A stretch of 64,000 bases of DNA from the NCBI GenBank assembly GCA_029556545.1, contig JAKQEQ010000056.1, positions 26,951 through 90,950 of the forward strand. The letters are read 5' to 3'. This stretch comes from Candidatus Hydrogenedentota bacterium. GTDB taxonomy: Bacteria > Hydrogenedentota > Hydrogenedentia > Hydrogenedentales > JAGMZX01. Positions within the stretch are counted from its first letter, which is position 1. Every line of letters begins with the position of its first letter. The notes under the pieces were generated by a model that had not been told where the DNA came from, made no database searches, and saw only the letters and a program-made list of their open reading frames with translations. Of this stretch, positions 53,355 to 62,152 are shown in pieces. A program made the position numbers and the translations under genes.

Positions 53355-54797
53355 TCAACGTCCCTCGGCGGGCGGCGGCATCGTGGCGTCGACCTCGCGG
53401 CGCCACGCATCGAGCAGGGCGCGCAGACGGCGCGCGCGGCGCAGATGGCGTTCGGCGAGGTTGTTCGTTTCTCCGATGTCGTCGCGGAGGTGGAACAGTT
53501 CCACGTTGCCGTGTTCGTAGTGTTCGATGAGTTTCCAGTCCCCCACGCGGACGGCCCCGGCCGGGCGGCCACCCTGGTTCGAGAAATGGGGATAGTGCCA
53601 GTAGAGCGCTTCACGCCCGAGGGCGCGCGTCGGATTTCCGAAGAGCAGCCCGAGGTCGACGCCGTCCAGCACGCCGCCCGCGGCGACCGCCGTGGGATCG
53701 ACGCCGGCCAAGGCGCAGAAGGTTGGGAAGAAGTCGGTGCTCGTGACGGGGGCTTCGCATACGGTATTTGGCGGCACCGCGCCGGGCCGCCACACGATCA
53801 TGGGCTCGCGGATGCCGCCCTCGTAGAGGTAGCCCTTGCCGGCGCGGAGCGGGTGGTTGTCCGTGGCCGGCGTGAGGGGGCCTTCCTCGACGGAGAGGCC
53901 GCCGTTGTCGCTGAAGAACACGACGAGCGTATCGTTCGCGATGCCGCAGCGGCGCAGGATGTCGAGCACCGTGCCGATGCTTTCATCGACGGATTCGAGC
54001 ATGGCGGCGTAGTGCGGGTTGCGCTGCTTCGGCGCGTCGGCGAGACGGGCCAGTTTCGCCTCGTACTTCGCGATCTTGTCCGCCTTGGCCTGCAACGGGA
54101 TGTGTACCGCGTAGTGCGACAGATACAGGAAGAAGGGCCGGTCCTTGTGCGCTTCGATGAAGCGGCACGCCTCGTGCGTCAGCCGGTCGGTGAGGTACTC
54201 GCCGTCCACGCCGCCGTCGAGCGGCGGATTCCCCTTCCAGTCCGGCCAGAAGAAGCTGCGCGGCATGCCGCTCGCGCCGCCCGCGATATTCACTTCGAAA
54301 CCCTGGTCCTCCGGCCAGAAGCCCTTGCCGCCGAGGTGCCACTTGCCCACGTGACACGTGGCGTATCCGGCGTCGCGCAGCGCCTCGGCGATCGTGGTCT
54401 CTTCGAGGGGGAGTTGGTCGGCGTAAGGGGCCGTGCGGACGGGCGCGTCTTCGGGGCTCAGCGTGCCCTTCAGGAAGTTCGTCAGATGCAGCCGCGCGGG
54501 ATACTTGCCCGTCATGATGCTGGCGCGCGTCGGCGAGCACACCGGCGCGGCGGCATAGGCGTGCGTGAAACGCATCCCCTCGGCGGCCATCCGGTCCAGG
54601 TGCGGCGTCTCGTGGAAATCGCTGCCGAAACAGCCGAGGTCCGCGTAGCCCAAGTCGTCGATGAGGATGAAGACGATGTTCGGTTTGCGATCTTCCGCGG
54701 GGACGGTCCCGTGCGCGGCGCGCGGCGCGCCTCCGAGCCACATCCCGGCAGACAAGGCCGCCATCGAAAGAAACGAACGCCGGTCTAAAGTCGCCAT
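53355..54797 (-). CDS. Type I sulfatase, Tat-exported
   Basis: This is 480 residues from the ATG at 54795-54797 (GGGGAGAAG upstream). The N-terminus (MATLDRRSFLSMAALSAG) is a Tat signal. The metal-binding start PNIVFILIDDLGYADLGCFG and the CxPxR motif CSPTR (Cys87, to be oxidised to formylglycine by a maturase) define a formylglycine sulfatase; GKWHLGGKG and FFSDNGG complete the active site. The length is normal and all key residues are present. It should remove sulfate esters from glycans or similar substrates in the periplasm. The GH-like gene at 51802 is downstream in the same unit. No maturase is in the window. Confidence 0.93.
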   Translation of the reverse strand: MATLDRRSFLSMAALSAGMWLGGAPRAAHGTVPAEDRKPNIVFILIDDLGYADLGCFGSDFHETPHLDRMAAEGMRFTHAYAAAPVCSPTRASIMTGKYPARLHLTNFLKGTLSPEDAPVRTAPYADQLPLEETTIAEALRDAGYATCHVGKWHLGGKGFWPEDQGFEVNIAGGASGMPRSFFWPDWKGNPPLDGGVDGEYLTDRLTHEACRFIEAHKDRPFFLYLSHYAVHIPLQAKADKIAKYEAKLARLADAPKQRNPHYAAMLESVDESIGTVLDILRRCGIANDTLVVFFSDNGGLSVEEGPLTPATDNHPLRAGKGYLYEGGIREPMIVWRPGAVPPNTVCEAPVTSTDFFPTFCALAGVDPTAVAAGGVLDGVDLGLLFGNPTRALGREALYWHYPHFSNQGGRPAGAVRVGDWKLIEHYEHGNVELFHLRDDIGETNNLAERHLRRARRLRALLDAWRREVDATMPPPAEGR

Positions 54798-55081
54798 GAC
54801 TGTTCTTCTCCCCGCGTTCGGTTACCCGCAGTTAACGCGGCGCCTTGGAACGGCCGCGTCGCCGGGCGAGTAAACCAAAGAGAATGATTACGTTCGGGTT
54901 CAGCATATCGACAACCGTCAATGCCGTGGTTTGCAGGATCGGGCATTCCGTGGCGCGCGGTTGCCGGATTTTCACCGGTGACATCGCGAGTGTATTCGCG
55001 GGCGCGCGGTGTTTTCAACGGACGGACGCGCGGTCGCGGCATGCCGCTGCATCACGCAGTGCAGCCTTGCGGCGGGCAGGA

Positions 55082-55318
55082 TTAGGCGCTTTGCCGCTTG
55101 CCCCGTCTTCGGAGCACCGGCGCCAACGCGCGAAGGGCTTCGTTCACCGCCTTGCCGTCGGGGAACACGTCGAGCACTTCAGGGTCTATCACGACGACGT
55201 TTGCGCCTTCGGCGTATCGCGCCGCGGTGACACCGCGGACGGCTTCGGAGAAATCGTACTCGGGGCGCATGGTGTCCTGGGCGTTGGGACCAGAACTTCG
55301 ATCAGTGTTCTTTTCCAT
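55082..55318 (-). CDS. Antitoxin-like small protein
   Basis: This is 78 residues from the ATG at 55316-55318 (AAAGGCGAG upstream). The core MRPEYDFSEAVRGVTAARYA, then VVVIDPEVLDVFPDGKAVNEALR matches a widespread family often annotated as CopG-like or BrnA-type antitoxin (YDFS-x3-RG start, PD-x-AVNEALR end). No toxin gene adjoins it, so it is an orphan or regulates in trans. It stands between the sulfatase gene and the divergent giant VCBS gene. Confidence 0.65.
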   Translation of the reverse strand: MEKNTDRSSGPNAQDTMRPEYDFSEAVRGVTAARYAEGANVVVIDPEVLDVFPDGKAVNEALRALAPVLRRRGKRQSA

Positions 55319-55430
55319 CTCGCCTTTCTTTCAGCCGGTCTCTCCGCCTCGTGATACCGGACCTGCGTCATTCAGGGCGTGATTATACACGGTTTCGCCC
55401 GGGGGACGTGGGGCTTTGGCGGCGTGGGGA

Positions 55431-55490
55431 ATGCGGAACGCGGAAGGCGGCGTGCGGAAGGCGGAAGGCGGAACGCGGAACACGGAATGT
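55431..55490. repeat. GCGGAAC/GCGGAAGG short tandem repeat
   Basis: About seven units of 7-9 bases built on GCGGAA stand just upstream of the promoter of the VCBS gene. This is one of four phrase-like repeat families in the window. Confidence 0.6.
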
Positions 55491-55521
55491 GTGGGGCGGC
55501 GTGGCGGGCGCGGGGGTGTGG

Positions 55522-55527
55522 TATAAT
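55522..55527 (+). promoter_or_regulatory. Extended -10 promoter of the VCBS/caspase-like gene
   Basis: TGGTATAAT, identical to the -10 region at 51101-51108, lies 66 bases before the start at 55593. The -35 region is GC-rich and poor, as is usual for extended -10 promoters. Confidence 0.45.
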
Positions 55528-55592
55528 GCGCCTCTGGAAACGCGGGTGGCGGGATTGTCGATGCGGCAGGTTGGATGAGGGAGTGTCGAGGC

Positions 55593-58500
55593 ATGGTGAG
55601 GCATGTATTGCTGCTTGGTGCGTTGCTGTGCGGTGTGTGCGGCGCGGGCGTCGGGGAGGCGCCGATACTGGTGAAGCCGGGCGCACCGCCGCCGGCGGAC
55701 GTTTCGAAGGCGGCTTCGCTGAGTTTTTCGCATGAAATCTGGGGCCAGACCCATAAGGGGGAGGGCTACGTGTACGGCCCGTGGTCGCGGACAGTCGGGC
55801 TGACGGCGGTGGATATCGACCTGGACGGGGACACGGATTTCGTGTTCCCGAACACCATCGGCAATCCGCAACTCATGCGGAATCTGGGTTCGGCGAATAC
55901 GTTCTACCCCGGCGGGAGCAAGGACCTGACGTTCACGGGCTTTCCGACAAATAGCGTATGGGGCTACGGTTATGATTTCGAGGACGTGAACGGCGACAAG
56001 CGGCCCGACATGGTGGCGGAGATATATCGCCAGACGCCTTCGCGGCGCACGCTGGCCGCCTGGTTCCGCAATAACGGCCCGGACAGCAATCCGACGTTCA
56101 GCTACCAGGGCATCCTCTATACCAGCCCCCAGCAGGACCGGGTCGCGCCCATCTGGGTGAAGTTTGCGGACATTAACGGCAACGGACTCCAGGACCTGTT
56201 TGTCTGCGAAGGATTCATTGACGAGCCGTCACGGCACCATCGGGTCTTCTTCCTGCGCAACCAGGGAGCGCCGACGGCGCCGTCGTGGGCAAACCCCGTC
56301 GAGATAGTCGAGTTGGGCAATCTGCTGCCGGACCGCATTCCTCGCAGCGCGCTCAAGGCCGCCGAGGAAAGCGCTCCGTCGTTGCCGGAGTATGAGCGGC
56401 CGCTGACGGGTTTCGAGAAAGTGGACTACACCTATGCGCTCGGCGATTTTGAACTTGCGGACTGGGACTTCGACGACGCGCTTGACGTGATGTTCTACGA
56501 TCGCCGGGAGGGGCTCAAGTGGATCCCGAACGTCGGGACGGAGACGAATCCGGTGTGGAGTTCGACGCTGGGCAACGATGGACGATCGTTGTACGACCAT
56601 TCCGTCGTGGACAACATCAGTTCGTCGGAGAGTTCCTTCGCGATGCGGCGCAACCCGAAGTGGGCCAGTCCGGGGGAGGAATGGTCGGACGACGTTTTTC
56701 TGTCGGTGAACAACCTGCTGAAGACGTACCGGTACTTCTACTTTTTCATGGGGGGAACCGGTTATCGCATCGTGCAGACGCGCCCGCTGGCGTATCCCGC
56801 GGGGCAGGGCATTTCCTCGTTCTGGGACTACGACGGCGACGGCGACCATGACATGTTTCGCATCGGCATCAATTCCTCGTCACCGAACGCCTCGATGCTG
56901 CTGTTCCCGAATATCGGCATGCCGTATGCGCCGATCTGGGGCGAATACCAGGTGATCTCGGGGCTGAGCATGGGCCAGGGCGGCCCGGACAATAACGGGC
57001 GGCAGGACAACTTCACGTTCGTGGATTACGACGCCGACGGCTCGATGGAGTTGCTCGTGCAGGGCCAGGACGGGCGCGTGCGGCTGTACGCGGCGAATCC
57101 GCCGGCGGTTGCGGGCGGGCTGCCGACGTTTGAATTACTGGACGACAATTTCGGCCGGATTCTCGAACCGGGCGACGCGGACATTCTGCCGATGGGCATC
57201 GCCGCGGCCGATTTCGACCAATTCGCGGACGGCATGGCGGAGGTGTTCGTCTGTTATTACGCCCAGACCGGCGATGAGGGCGGGGCGAAGCACGTCGCCG
57301 GCAACTTCGTCATGTACGACACCTATTTCGACATGACGTTTGAGATATCCGGTCAACTTCCCGACCCGGCGGGCGGGCCGCTGGATGTCGACCTTATCGA
57401 GAATCTCGCCGTGTGCGATTTGAACCGGGACGGCAGGCCCGACCTGGTCGTGACCATCGCCAATTCTTTCTCGTACAACACGACAGCGCACTACTATTAC
57501 CGCAACGAGTGGAGTCCCGAATGGCCGTACATGGACTTTGTCTATGGCGGGACCTTGAATGTCATCCAGGAGACGGACGGGGCCTACGCACGGATGCCTG
57601 CGTTCGTGGATATCGACGCGGACGGCGACGACGACCTGTTCGTCGGGCATCACCACCATACGCGCCCGAACAGCGCGATGGAACATTATCAGCGTTTCTA
57701 CCGCAATTCGGGCGATACGGGATTGAATTACTGGCGCCGCCGCGCCGTGGCGGGGCAACTCTGGACGCTGACGTGGGGCGGACTCTACCCCGACTATAGC
57801 TTTATGCTGAACGGGAGCGGTGGTTCCATTCCCGGCGCGGGCCAGTATCGGGCCGGGCTGAACGCGCCGTGCGTGGACATCATCCAGAGCACGAATCTCG
57901 GCGAGGACGTGCGCATCTTCATTGACGTGTTTCCGCCGTTAACCGCAACGCAGGCGAAGGCCATCATCGTAGTCGGCGGCGAGCCGGGAGACGGTCTCTA
58001 TACTACTTTCCGCAATCTAGCCGGCTATGCCTATCATGTTCTTTGGGCCGAGGGCTTCACGCCCGCAAGTATCCGGTTCTTCGCGAACGGCGCGTATGAC
58101 GCCACGGGCGACGGCACGAGCGACGTGTATGCGGCGCCGACGCTGGCGAATCTGCAGCAGTCCATCAGCCAATGGGCTCGGGACACGCAGAAGCTGCTCG
58201 TCTATTTCATCGATCACGGGCAGCGCGACCGCTTCCGCGTCAACACGACGGAGTATCTTGAGGCGGCGACGCTCAACAGTTGGCTCGATACGCTCCAGAC
58301 CGGTGGACAAGGACCACAGGTCACAGTGGTCATCGACACATGCGAGGCGGCCTCGATGTTGGACGATATCAAGGGCCCGCGCCGTATCGGCGTCGCGAGT
58401 TCGGGGACGGGGCCGCTCGAGGGCGTCGCCCTGTTCGATAAGAGTCGCTATATCAGCTTCTCGTTGAACTTCTGGGTAAGCATTTTCAATGGGTCGACCT

Positions 58501-59864
58501 ATGGGGAGGCTTTCCGCCGGGCCAAGAGCGCGATAGAAGCCATCAACCCGCTGCAGCGGCCGGTCATCGACGATAACGGCAACGGCATCGGGAACGAGGC
58601 CGACGACGGGTTCGTCGCGGACGGTGTCCGGCCCGGCAGCGACTTCGAGATGCGGGGCCCGGGCGTGTTCATTGGCGACATTGCGCCGCCGCAAACGGCC
58701 TCGACGAATTCCGCGACCATCTGGCTGGCGGACGTGGCATCGAATTTCCCCGTGGATGAGGCGGGCGCGCTGATCGTGCCGCCGAACTTCCAGCGTCCGT
58801 CGTCGGACAGCGGGGACGAGCAGCCGGTAACCGGCCTCGCCTGGGCGGAGTTGACTTACAACGCCTCGATGGACCGGTGGCAGGCGTCATACAGCGGATT
58901 CAACGAAGGCGGCCTGTATCAGGTGCAGTACTTCGTAAAGGCAGGGGGGCTGTGGTACGCCTCGCCGCGCATCGGTTTCGTGGACCGCATCAACCTGGCC
59001 GACGCCTGGGAGGCGGATAATTCGGCGTCCGCCGCGAAGTGGATTCCGGTCAACACGGTGCAGGGGCACAACTTCCACGTGTCCGGCGACGAGGACTGGG
59101 TGCGCTTCACCTCGCCCGCAAGCGGCGCGGCGACCATCGCCGTGATTCAACCGCGCCTCAAGTGCCAGCCCATCGTCGAGCTGTACCGGGCCACCGACTT
59201 CAAGGCGGACGAGAAGGCCACGCCGGTTCGCACCGTGTCGAGCGCGGGTCCGGGCCAGGAGGTCGTCTTCAGCCAGACGTTCACGTCGGCGCAGCAGTAT
59301 CTGCTTCGCGTGCGGAACGCGACGGCCGGCGTCTTCGGCGAAGGCACCTCGTACCTGCTTCTGGTCGCGGTCGACACCGGCGGCATCATCCCGTCGTCGC
59401 TGCTCATCACGACCCTCGATAAGAATTCGGGCGCACCGCTTACGGGCGTCAATATATCGTTTAACAGTGTCGCCATCGGCCAGACGAGCACGGGCGGCGT
59501 CATTTCCGCGATCGTGCCCGAATTCGGCAATTACGGCGTGGTCGCGTCGAAGGCCGGTTACAAGACGGCATCGCAGACGGTGCCGGTGCGCACGACGACG
59601 GCTTCCGCCACGCTGCAGTTGGAACTGCAAGGCGGCGAGGGCGAAGGCGAGGGCGAGGGCGAGGGCGAAGGGGAAGGCGAAGGGGAAGGCGAGAAGCCGC
59701 GCTGCGGCGCGTGCGGCGTGGTGGACCCAAGGATGCCGGGCGGCGGGAATGGAAACGCCGCGATCTTCGCTATCAGCGGCATCCTGGCGTGGGTCTTCGC
59801 GGCGCGGCGGACGCGGCGCGGGGATATGGGGGTTTGCTCCCGCGAGCGGGAACAGGTCTCATAG
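55593..59864 (+). CDS. Giant exported VCBS protein with caspase/C13-like peptidase domain
   Basis: This is 1423 residues from the ATG at 55593 (GAGGGAG upstream, signal peptide MVRHVLLLGALLCGVCGAG); ATG 55575 is an alternative. Residues about 60-760 are FG-GAP/VCBS calcium-loop blades (DIDLDGDTDF, DINGNGLQDLF, DIDADGDDDLF). About 785-1030 is a caspase-like fold of the C13/gingipain type: VYFIDHGQRD with the His (about 873) and VVIDTCEAASM with the Cys (about 916). A PPC domain (about 1130-1270), a CarboxypepD_reg-like domain (about 1270-1350), a (GE)n linker, a CGACG motif and a membrane anchor end it. The His-Cys dyad is intact, so it is probably a surface cysteine peptidase. Confidence 0.85.
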   Translation: MVRHVLLLGALLCGVCGAGVGEAPILVKPGAPPPADVSKAASLSFSHEIWGQTHKGEGYVYGPWSRTVGLTAVDIDLDGDTDFVFPNTIGNPQLMRNLGSANTFYPGGSKDLTFTGFPTNSVWGYGYDFEDVNGDKRPDMVAEIYRQTPSRRTLAAWFRNNGPDSNPTFSYQGILYTSPQQDRVAPIWVKFADINGNGLQDLFVCEGFIDEPSRHHRVFFLRNQGAPTAPSWANPVEIVELGNLLPDRIPRSALKAAEESAPSLPEYERPLTGFEKVDYTYALGDFELADWDFDDALDVMFYDRREGLKWIPNVGTETNPVWSSTLGNDGRSLYDHSVVDNISSSESSFAMRRNPKWASPGEEWSDDVFLSVNNLLKTYRYFYFFMGGTGYRIVQTRPLAYPAGQGISSFWDYDGDGDHDMFRIGINSSSPNASMLLFPNIGMPYAPIWGEYQVISGLSMGQGGPDNNGRQDNFTFVDYDADGSMELLVQGQDGRVRLYAANPPAVAGGLPTFELLDDNFGRILEPGDADILPMGIAAADFDQFADGMAEVFVCYYAQTGDEGGAKHVAGNFVMYDTYFDMTFEISGQLPDPAGGPLDVDLIENLAVCDLNRDGRPDLVVTIANSFSYNTTAHYYYRNEWSPEWPYMDFVYGGTLNVIQETDGAYARMPAFVDIDADGDDDLFVGHHHHTRPNSAMEHYQRFYRNSGDTGLNYWRRRAVAGQLWTLTWGGLYPDYSFMLNGSGGSIPGAGQYRAGLNAPCVDIIQSTNLGEDVRIFIDVFPPLTATQAKAIIVVGGEPGDGLYTTFRNLAGYAYHVLWAEGFTPASIRFFANGAYDATGDGTSDVYAAPTLANLQQSISQWARDTQKLLVYFIDHGQRDRFRVNTTEYLEAATLNSWLDTLQTGGQGPQVTVVIDTCEAASMLDDIKGPRRIGVASSGTGPLEGVALFDKSRYISFSLNFWVSIFNGSTYGEAFRRAKSAIEAINPLQRPVIDDNGNGIGNEADDGFVADGVRPGSDFEMRGPGVFIGDIAPPQTASTNSATIWLADVASNFPVDEAGALIVPPNFQRPSSDSGDEQPVTGLAWAELTYNASMDRWQASYSGFNEGGLYQVQYFVKAGGLWYASPRIGFVDRINLADAWEADNSASAAKWIPVNTVQGHNFHVSGDEDWVRFTSPASGAATIAVIQPRLKCQPIVELYRATDFKADEKATPVRTVSSAGPGQEVVFSQTFTSAQQYLLRVRNATAGVFGEGTSYLLLVAVDTGGIIPSSLLITTLDKNSGAPLTGVNISFNSVAIGQTSTGGVISAIVPEFGNYGVVASKAGYKTASQTVPVRTTTASATLQLELQGGEGEGEGEGEGEGEGEGEGEKPRCGACGVVDPRMPGGGNGNAAIFAISGILAWVFAARRTRRGDMGVCSREREQVS

Positions 59865-59892
59865 GACCCATGTAACCTATAGGACCTATGGG
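59860..59892. repeat. CATAGGACC-type repeat over the VCBS stop codon
   Basis: CATAGGACC, CCTATAGGACC and CCTATGGG follow one another, with the stop codon of the VCBS gene (59862-59864) inside the first unit. It is one of the phrase-like repeat families of this genome. Confidence 0.5.
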
Positions 59893-59945
59893 TGTCGTTC
59901 GTGGCGGCCCGCCTGTCGCCCCTGGCGCGCTGCGTTATGCATTGC

Positions 59946-61007
59946 TCAGGGCTGCGTGAGGCTTTTCGCCTGGGACTCGGCATAGGCCCTGTAGGCCTCG
60001 TAGGCCCCGCGGGATTCCTCCTCGGCGGGTTGCGCGCGGCCACAGCGGGGCAACGGGTCCATGTAGGGGAAGTAGCCCCAATTCACGATAGCCTCGGCGT
60101 ATTTCGCGGCCAGCGCCAGCTTCTCCGCGAGCCAGGGCATCGGCGTAAAGCGCCAGGGCGCGGTCCCCGCCTGTTTGTGGCGGAGGTATTCGTCCCAGTC
60201 CCGCACATCCACTTCGCCGGTCTCGACGTTCAACCAGAACGCCGCGCCCGCCGCGCGGCACGCCCGCGCCGTCGCAGCCCAGAACGGCTCGCGCTGTTCG
60301 AGGGTAAAGGACGCGAGGTGCTCGCCGGAGTCCTGAAGCATCAGCACGTCGATGCCGGTCTGCTTGAGGGTCTCGCCCCACCACGCCGCGTATTCTTCGG
60401 GCGTCTGGTAGACAAAGCCGCGCCGCCGCGCCTCGTCGAGGAGGAAGAAGGGCGAAATGGTGACGACGGAGCCAGGGGCGGTCTCGTGGCACGCGGCCGT
60501 GACGCGCCGCCAGACGTCGCGCCAGTACGCGCTCTCCGCGAGGTTCTCCGGCGCAATCGGGTTGATCTCGTGGTTCAGATACCAGCCGTGGAAAGCGCGG
60601 CGGCGTCCATAACGCGCGTGGCAGCGGCGGGCGTAATCGGTCATCGTCGCGACCATGGCATCCGCGGTGGTCTTGCCGTACCAGCCGCCCTGCGGGAGGT
60701 CCACGATGACGCGCATGCCGGCTTCATCGGCCACGTCAAAGAGCCAACCGAGGACATCGCGCCGGGTCTCCGCCTGATCGGACGCCTCGGCGGCCCGCAG
60801 GAGGGCGGGCGTGTTCAGCAGCCATAGGAGATCGAAGCCGACGGCGCGCTGCGCCTCGACCGCCGCGCGCAGTTCCGCTTTGGTCCACGGACACTCGGGC
60901 TTGTCCACGACCCACCACAACGTGCCGCGCATGAGGGGCTGGATATCGGCCCGCGCCTGCTTGCAGCACAACAGGAACACGAGCGCAGTCAAGCATGCAT
61001 ATCTCAT
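59946..61007 (-). CDS. DUF4434-like secreted glycoside hydrolase
   Basis: This is 353 residues from the ATG at 61005-61007 with a signal peptide (MRYACLTALVFLLCCKQARA). The body looks like a TIM barrel of the DUF4434 type: MRGTLWWVVDKPECPWTKAE at the start, MRVIVDLPQGGWYG, FHGWYLNHEINPI (a candidate catalytic Glu) and AFWLNVETGEVDV (a second Glu). The length suits the family. The substrate is unknown. The extreme C-terminus (GAYEAYRAYAESQ) is low in complexity. It faces the phosphatidylcholine-synthase-like gene across 320 bases. Confidence 0.68.
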   Translation of the reverse strand: MRYACLTALVFLLCCKQARADIQPLMRGTLWWVVDKPECPWTKAELRAAVEAQRAVGFDLLWLLNTPALLRAAEASDQAETRRDVLGWLFDVADEAGMRVIVDLPQGGWYGKTTADAMVATMTDYARRCHARYGRRRAFHGWYLNHEINPIAPENLAESAYWRDVWRRVTAACHETAPGSVVTISPFFLLDEARRRGFVYQTPEEYAAWWGETLKQTGIDVLMLQDSGEHLASFTLEQREPFWAATARACRAAGAAFWLNVETGEVDVRDWDEYLRHKQAGTAPWRFTPMPWLAEKLALAAKYAEAIVNWGYFPYMDPLPRCGRAQPAEEESRGAYEAYRAYAESQAKSLTQP

Positions 61008-61327
61008 TGAGAGACCTTCGTTCTCGCGGCGCGCCAGTTGCCGCGATCACCCACGACCGCAAAATACTGACCTTGACGAGAATAAGCCGCGGAATGCATT
61101 GTAAGGACGCGCACCCGTGTTTCTCCAGGCTGCTGAGTAAATTTGCTCAGTGTATTGAGTAAATTGGTGGGCGTCGCCACACACAACGCGGTTAAATGTT
61201 TGACTGGCAGGCAATTACCGATGATATCCCAGTCCGATTCTCCGCCATGTGGACAACGCGGCTGTTGGTGTATTGCGGCATCGTGGCTGATATCCTTCTT
61301 GATAGCCGTTCGCGTCTACCTCTATGA
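61008..61327. other. Divergent intergenic region, 320 bp
   Basis: No gene is supported here. It contains the paired TGAGTAAATT repeats at 61134-61165 and a TTGACT near 61198 facing the plus strand without a good -10. Transcription in both directions should start here. Confidence 0.5.
61134..61165. promoter_or_regulatory. Direct repeat TGAGTAAATT x2, two helical turns apart
   Basis: TGAGTAAATT occurs at 61134-61143 and 61156-61165, 22 bases start to start, so both copies face the same side of the helix. The first also forms CTGAG...CTCAG dyad symmetry. AT-rich direct repeats in a GC-rich divergent region suggest an operator; the regulator is unknown. Confidence 0.45.
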
Positions 61328-62152
61328 TTGGCCGTTGCCGGACGCGGCGGTGCGCCGACGAGGAGACGCGTCATCAGTATCGGGATTCCATATTCGCCGT
61401 TGCGCAAGTGCGCGGCGTGGGGGGTTCACCTGTTCACGGCGTTGGGCGCGGTGGCGGGGCTCATGGCGCTTGTGGCGACGACGGCCCACGAGTGGCGCGC
61501 GGCGCTACTCTGGATGGGCGCGACGATCCTCGTGGATTCACTGGACGGGACTTTGGCGCGGGTCGTCAAGGTCAAGGCCGTGCTTCCGGGTTTCGACGGG
61601 GCGTTACTCGATAACATCGTCGATTACTTCACGTATGTCATCGTACCGGCGTACTTTCTCTACGAGGCGCCGATCGTGCCGGGCCGTTTCGCGTTATTTG
61701 CGGCTGGCGCGATTACGCTGGCGTCGGCGTACCAGTTCTGCCAGGCGGACGCGAAGACGCCCGACCATTTCTTCCGGGGATTCCCCTCCTATTGGAACGT
61801 CGTGGTGTTCTATCTGTTCCTGCTGCAATGGCCCGAGTGGCTGAATCTCGCGGTGATTCTGGTATTGGCGCTCGGCGTGTTCGTGCCCGTCAAGTACCTG
61901 TACCCGAGCCGCACGCGCACGCTGCGTTCCTTGACTTGGCTGCTATCCGCGGTCTGGATCGTGATCGTGAGCTGGATCGTCCTGCACTACGACGCGGAGA
62001 CGCGCAACGGCGGCATGCGCACGCCGTTGTATCTCTCCTTCGGATACGTTCTCTATTATGTCGCGCTCAGCCTATACCTGAACCTGCGAGGCGGAGACCG
62101 CCTCGACGCCGGAGCGACGGAAGATGAGGAAGACCTCGGATCCATCGATTAG
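61328..62152 (+). CDS. pcs: Phosphatidylcholine synthase-like CDP-alcohol phosphatidyltransferase
   Basis: This is up to 274 residues. No ATG is in frame at the start, so the TTG at 61328 or a later TTG at 61400 (before KCAAWGVHLFTALG) must serve, and the start is uncertain. The CDP-alcohol phosphotransferase motif is present in the Pcs variant: DGTLAR (73-78), a 12-residue spacer, then G91, D95 and D99. AWGVHLFTALGA and DYFTYVIVPAYFL are typical of phosphatidylcholine synthase, which condenses CDP-diacylglycerol with choline in the inner membrane. About seven or eight transmembrane helices follow. The next gene overlaps the end by 29 bases. Confidence 0.82.
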   Translation: MAVAGRGGAPTRRRVISIGIPYSPLRKCAAWGVHLFTALGAVAGLMALVATTAHEWRAALLWMGATILVDSLDGTLARVVKVKAVLPGFDGALLDNIVDYFTYVIVPAYFLYEAPIVPGRFALFAAGAITLASAYQFCQADAKTPDHFFRGFPSYWNVVVFYLFLLQWPEWLNLAVILVLALGVFVPVKYLYPSRTRTLRSLTWLLSAVWIVIVSWIVLHYDAETRNGGMRTPLYLSFGYVLYYVALSLYLNLRGGDRLDAGATEDEEDLGSID

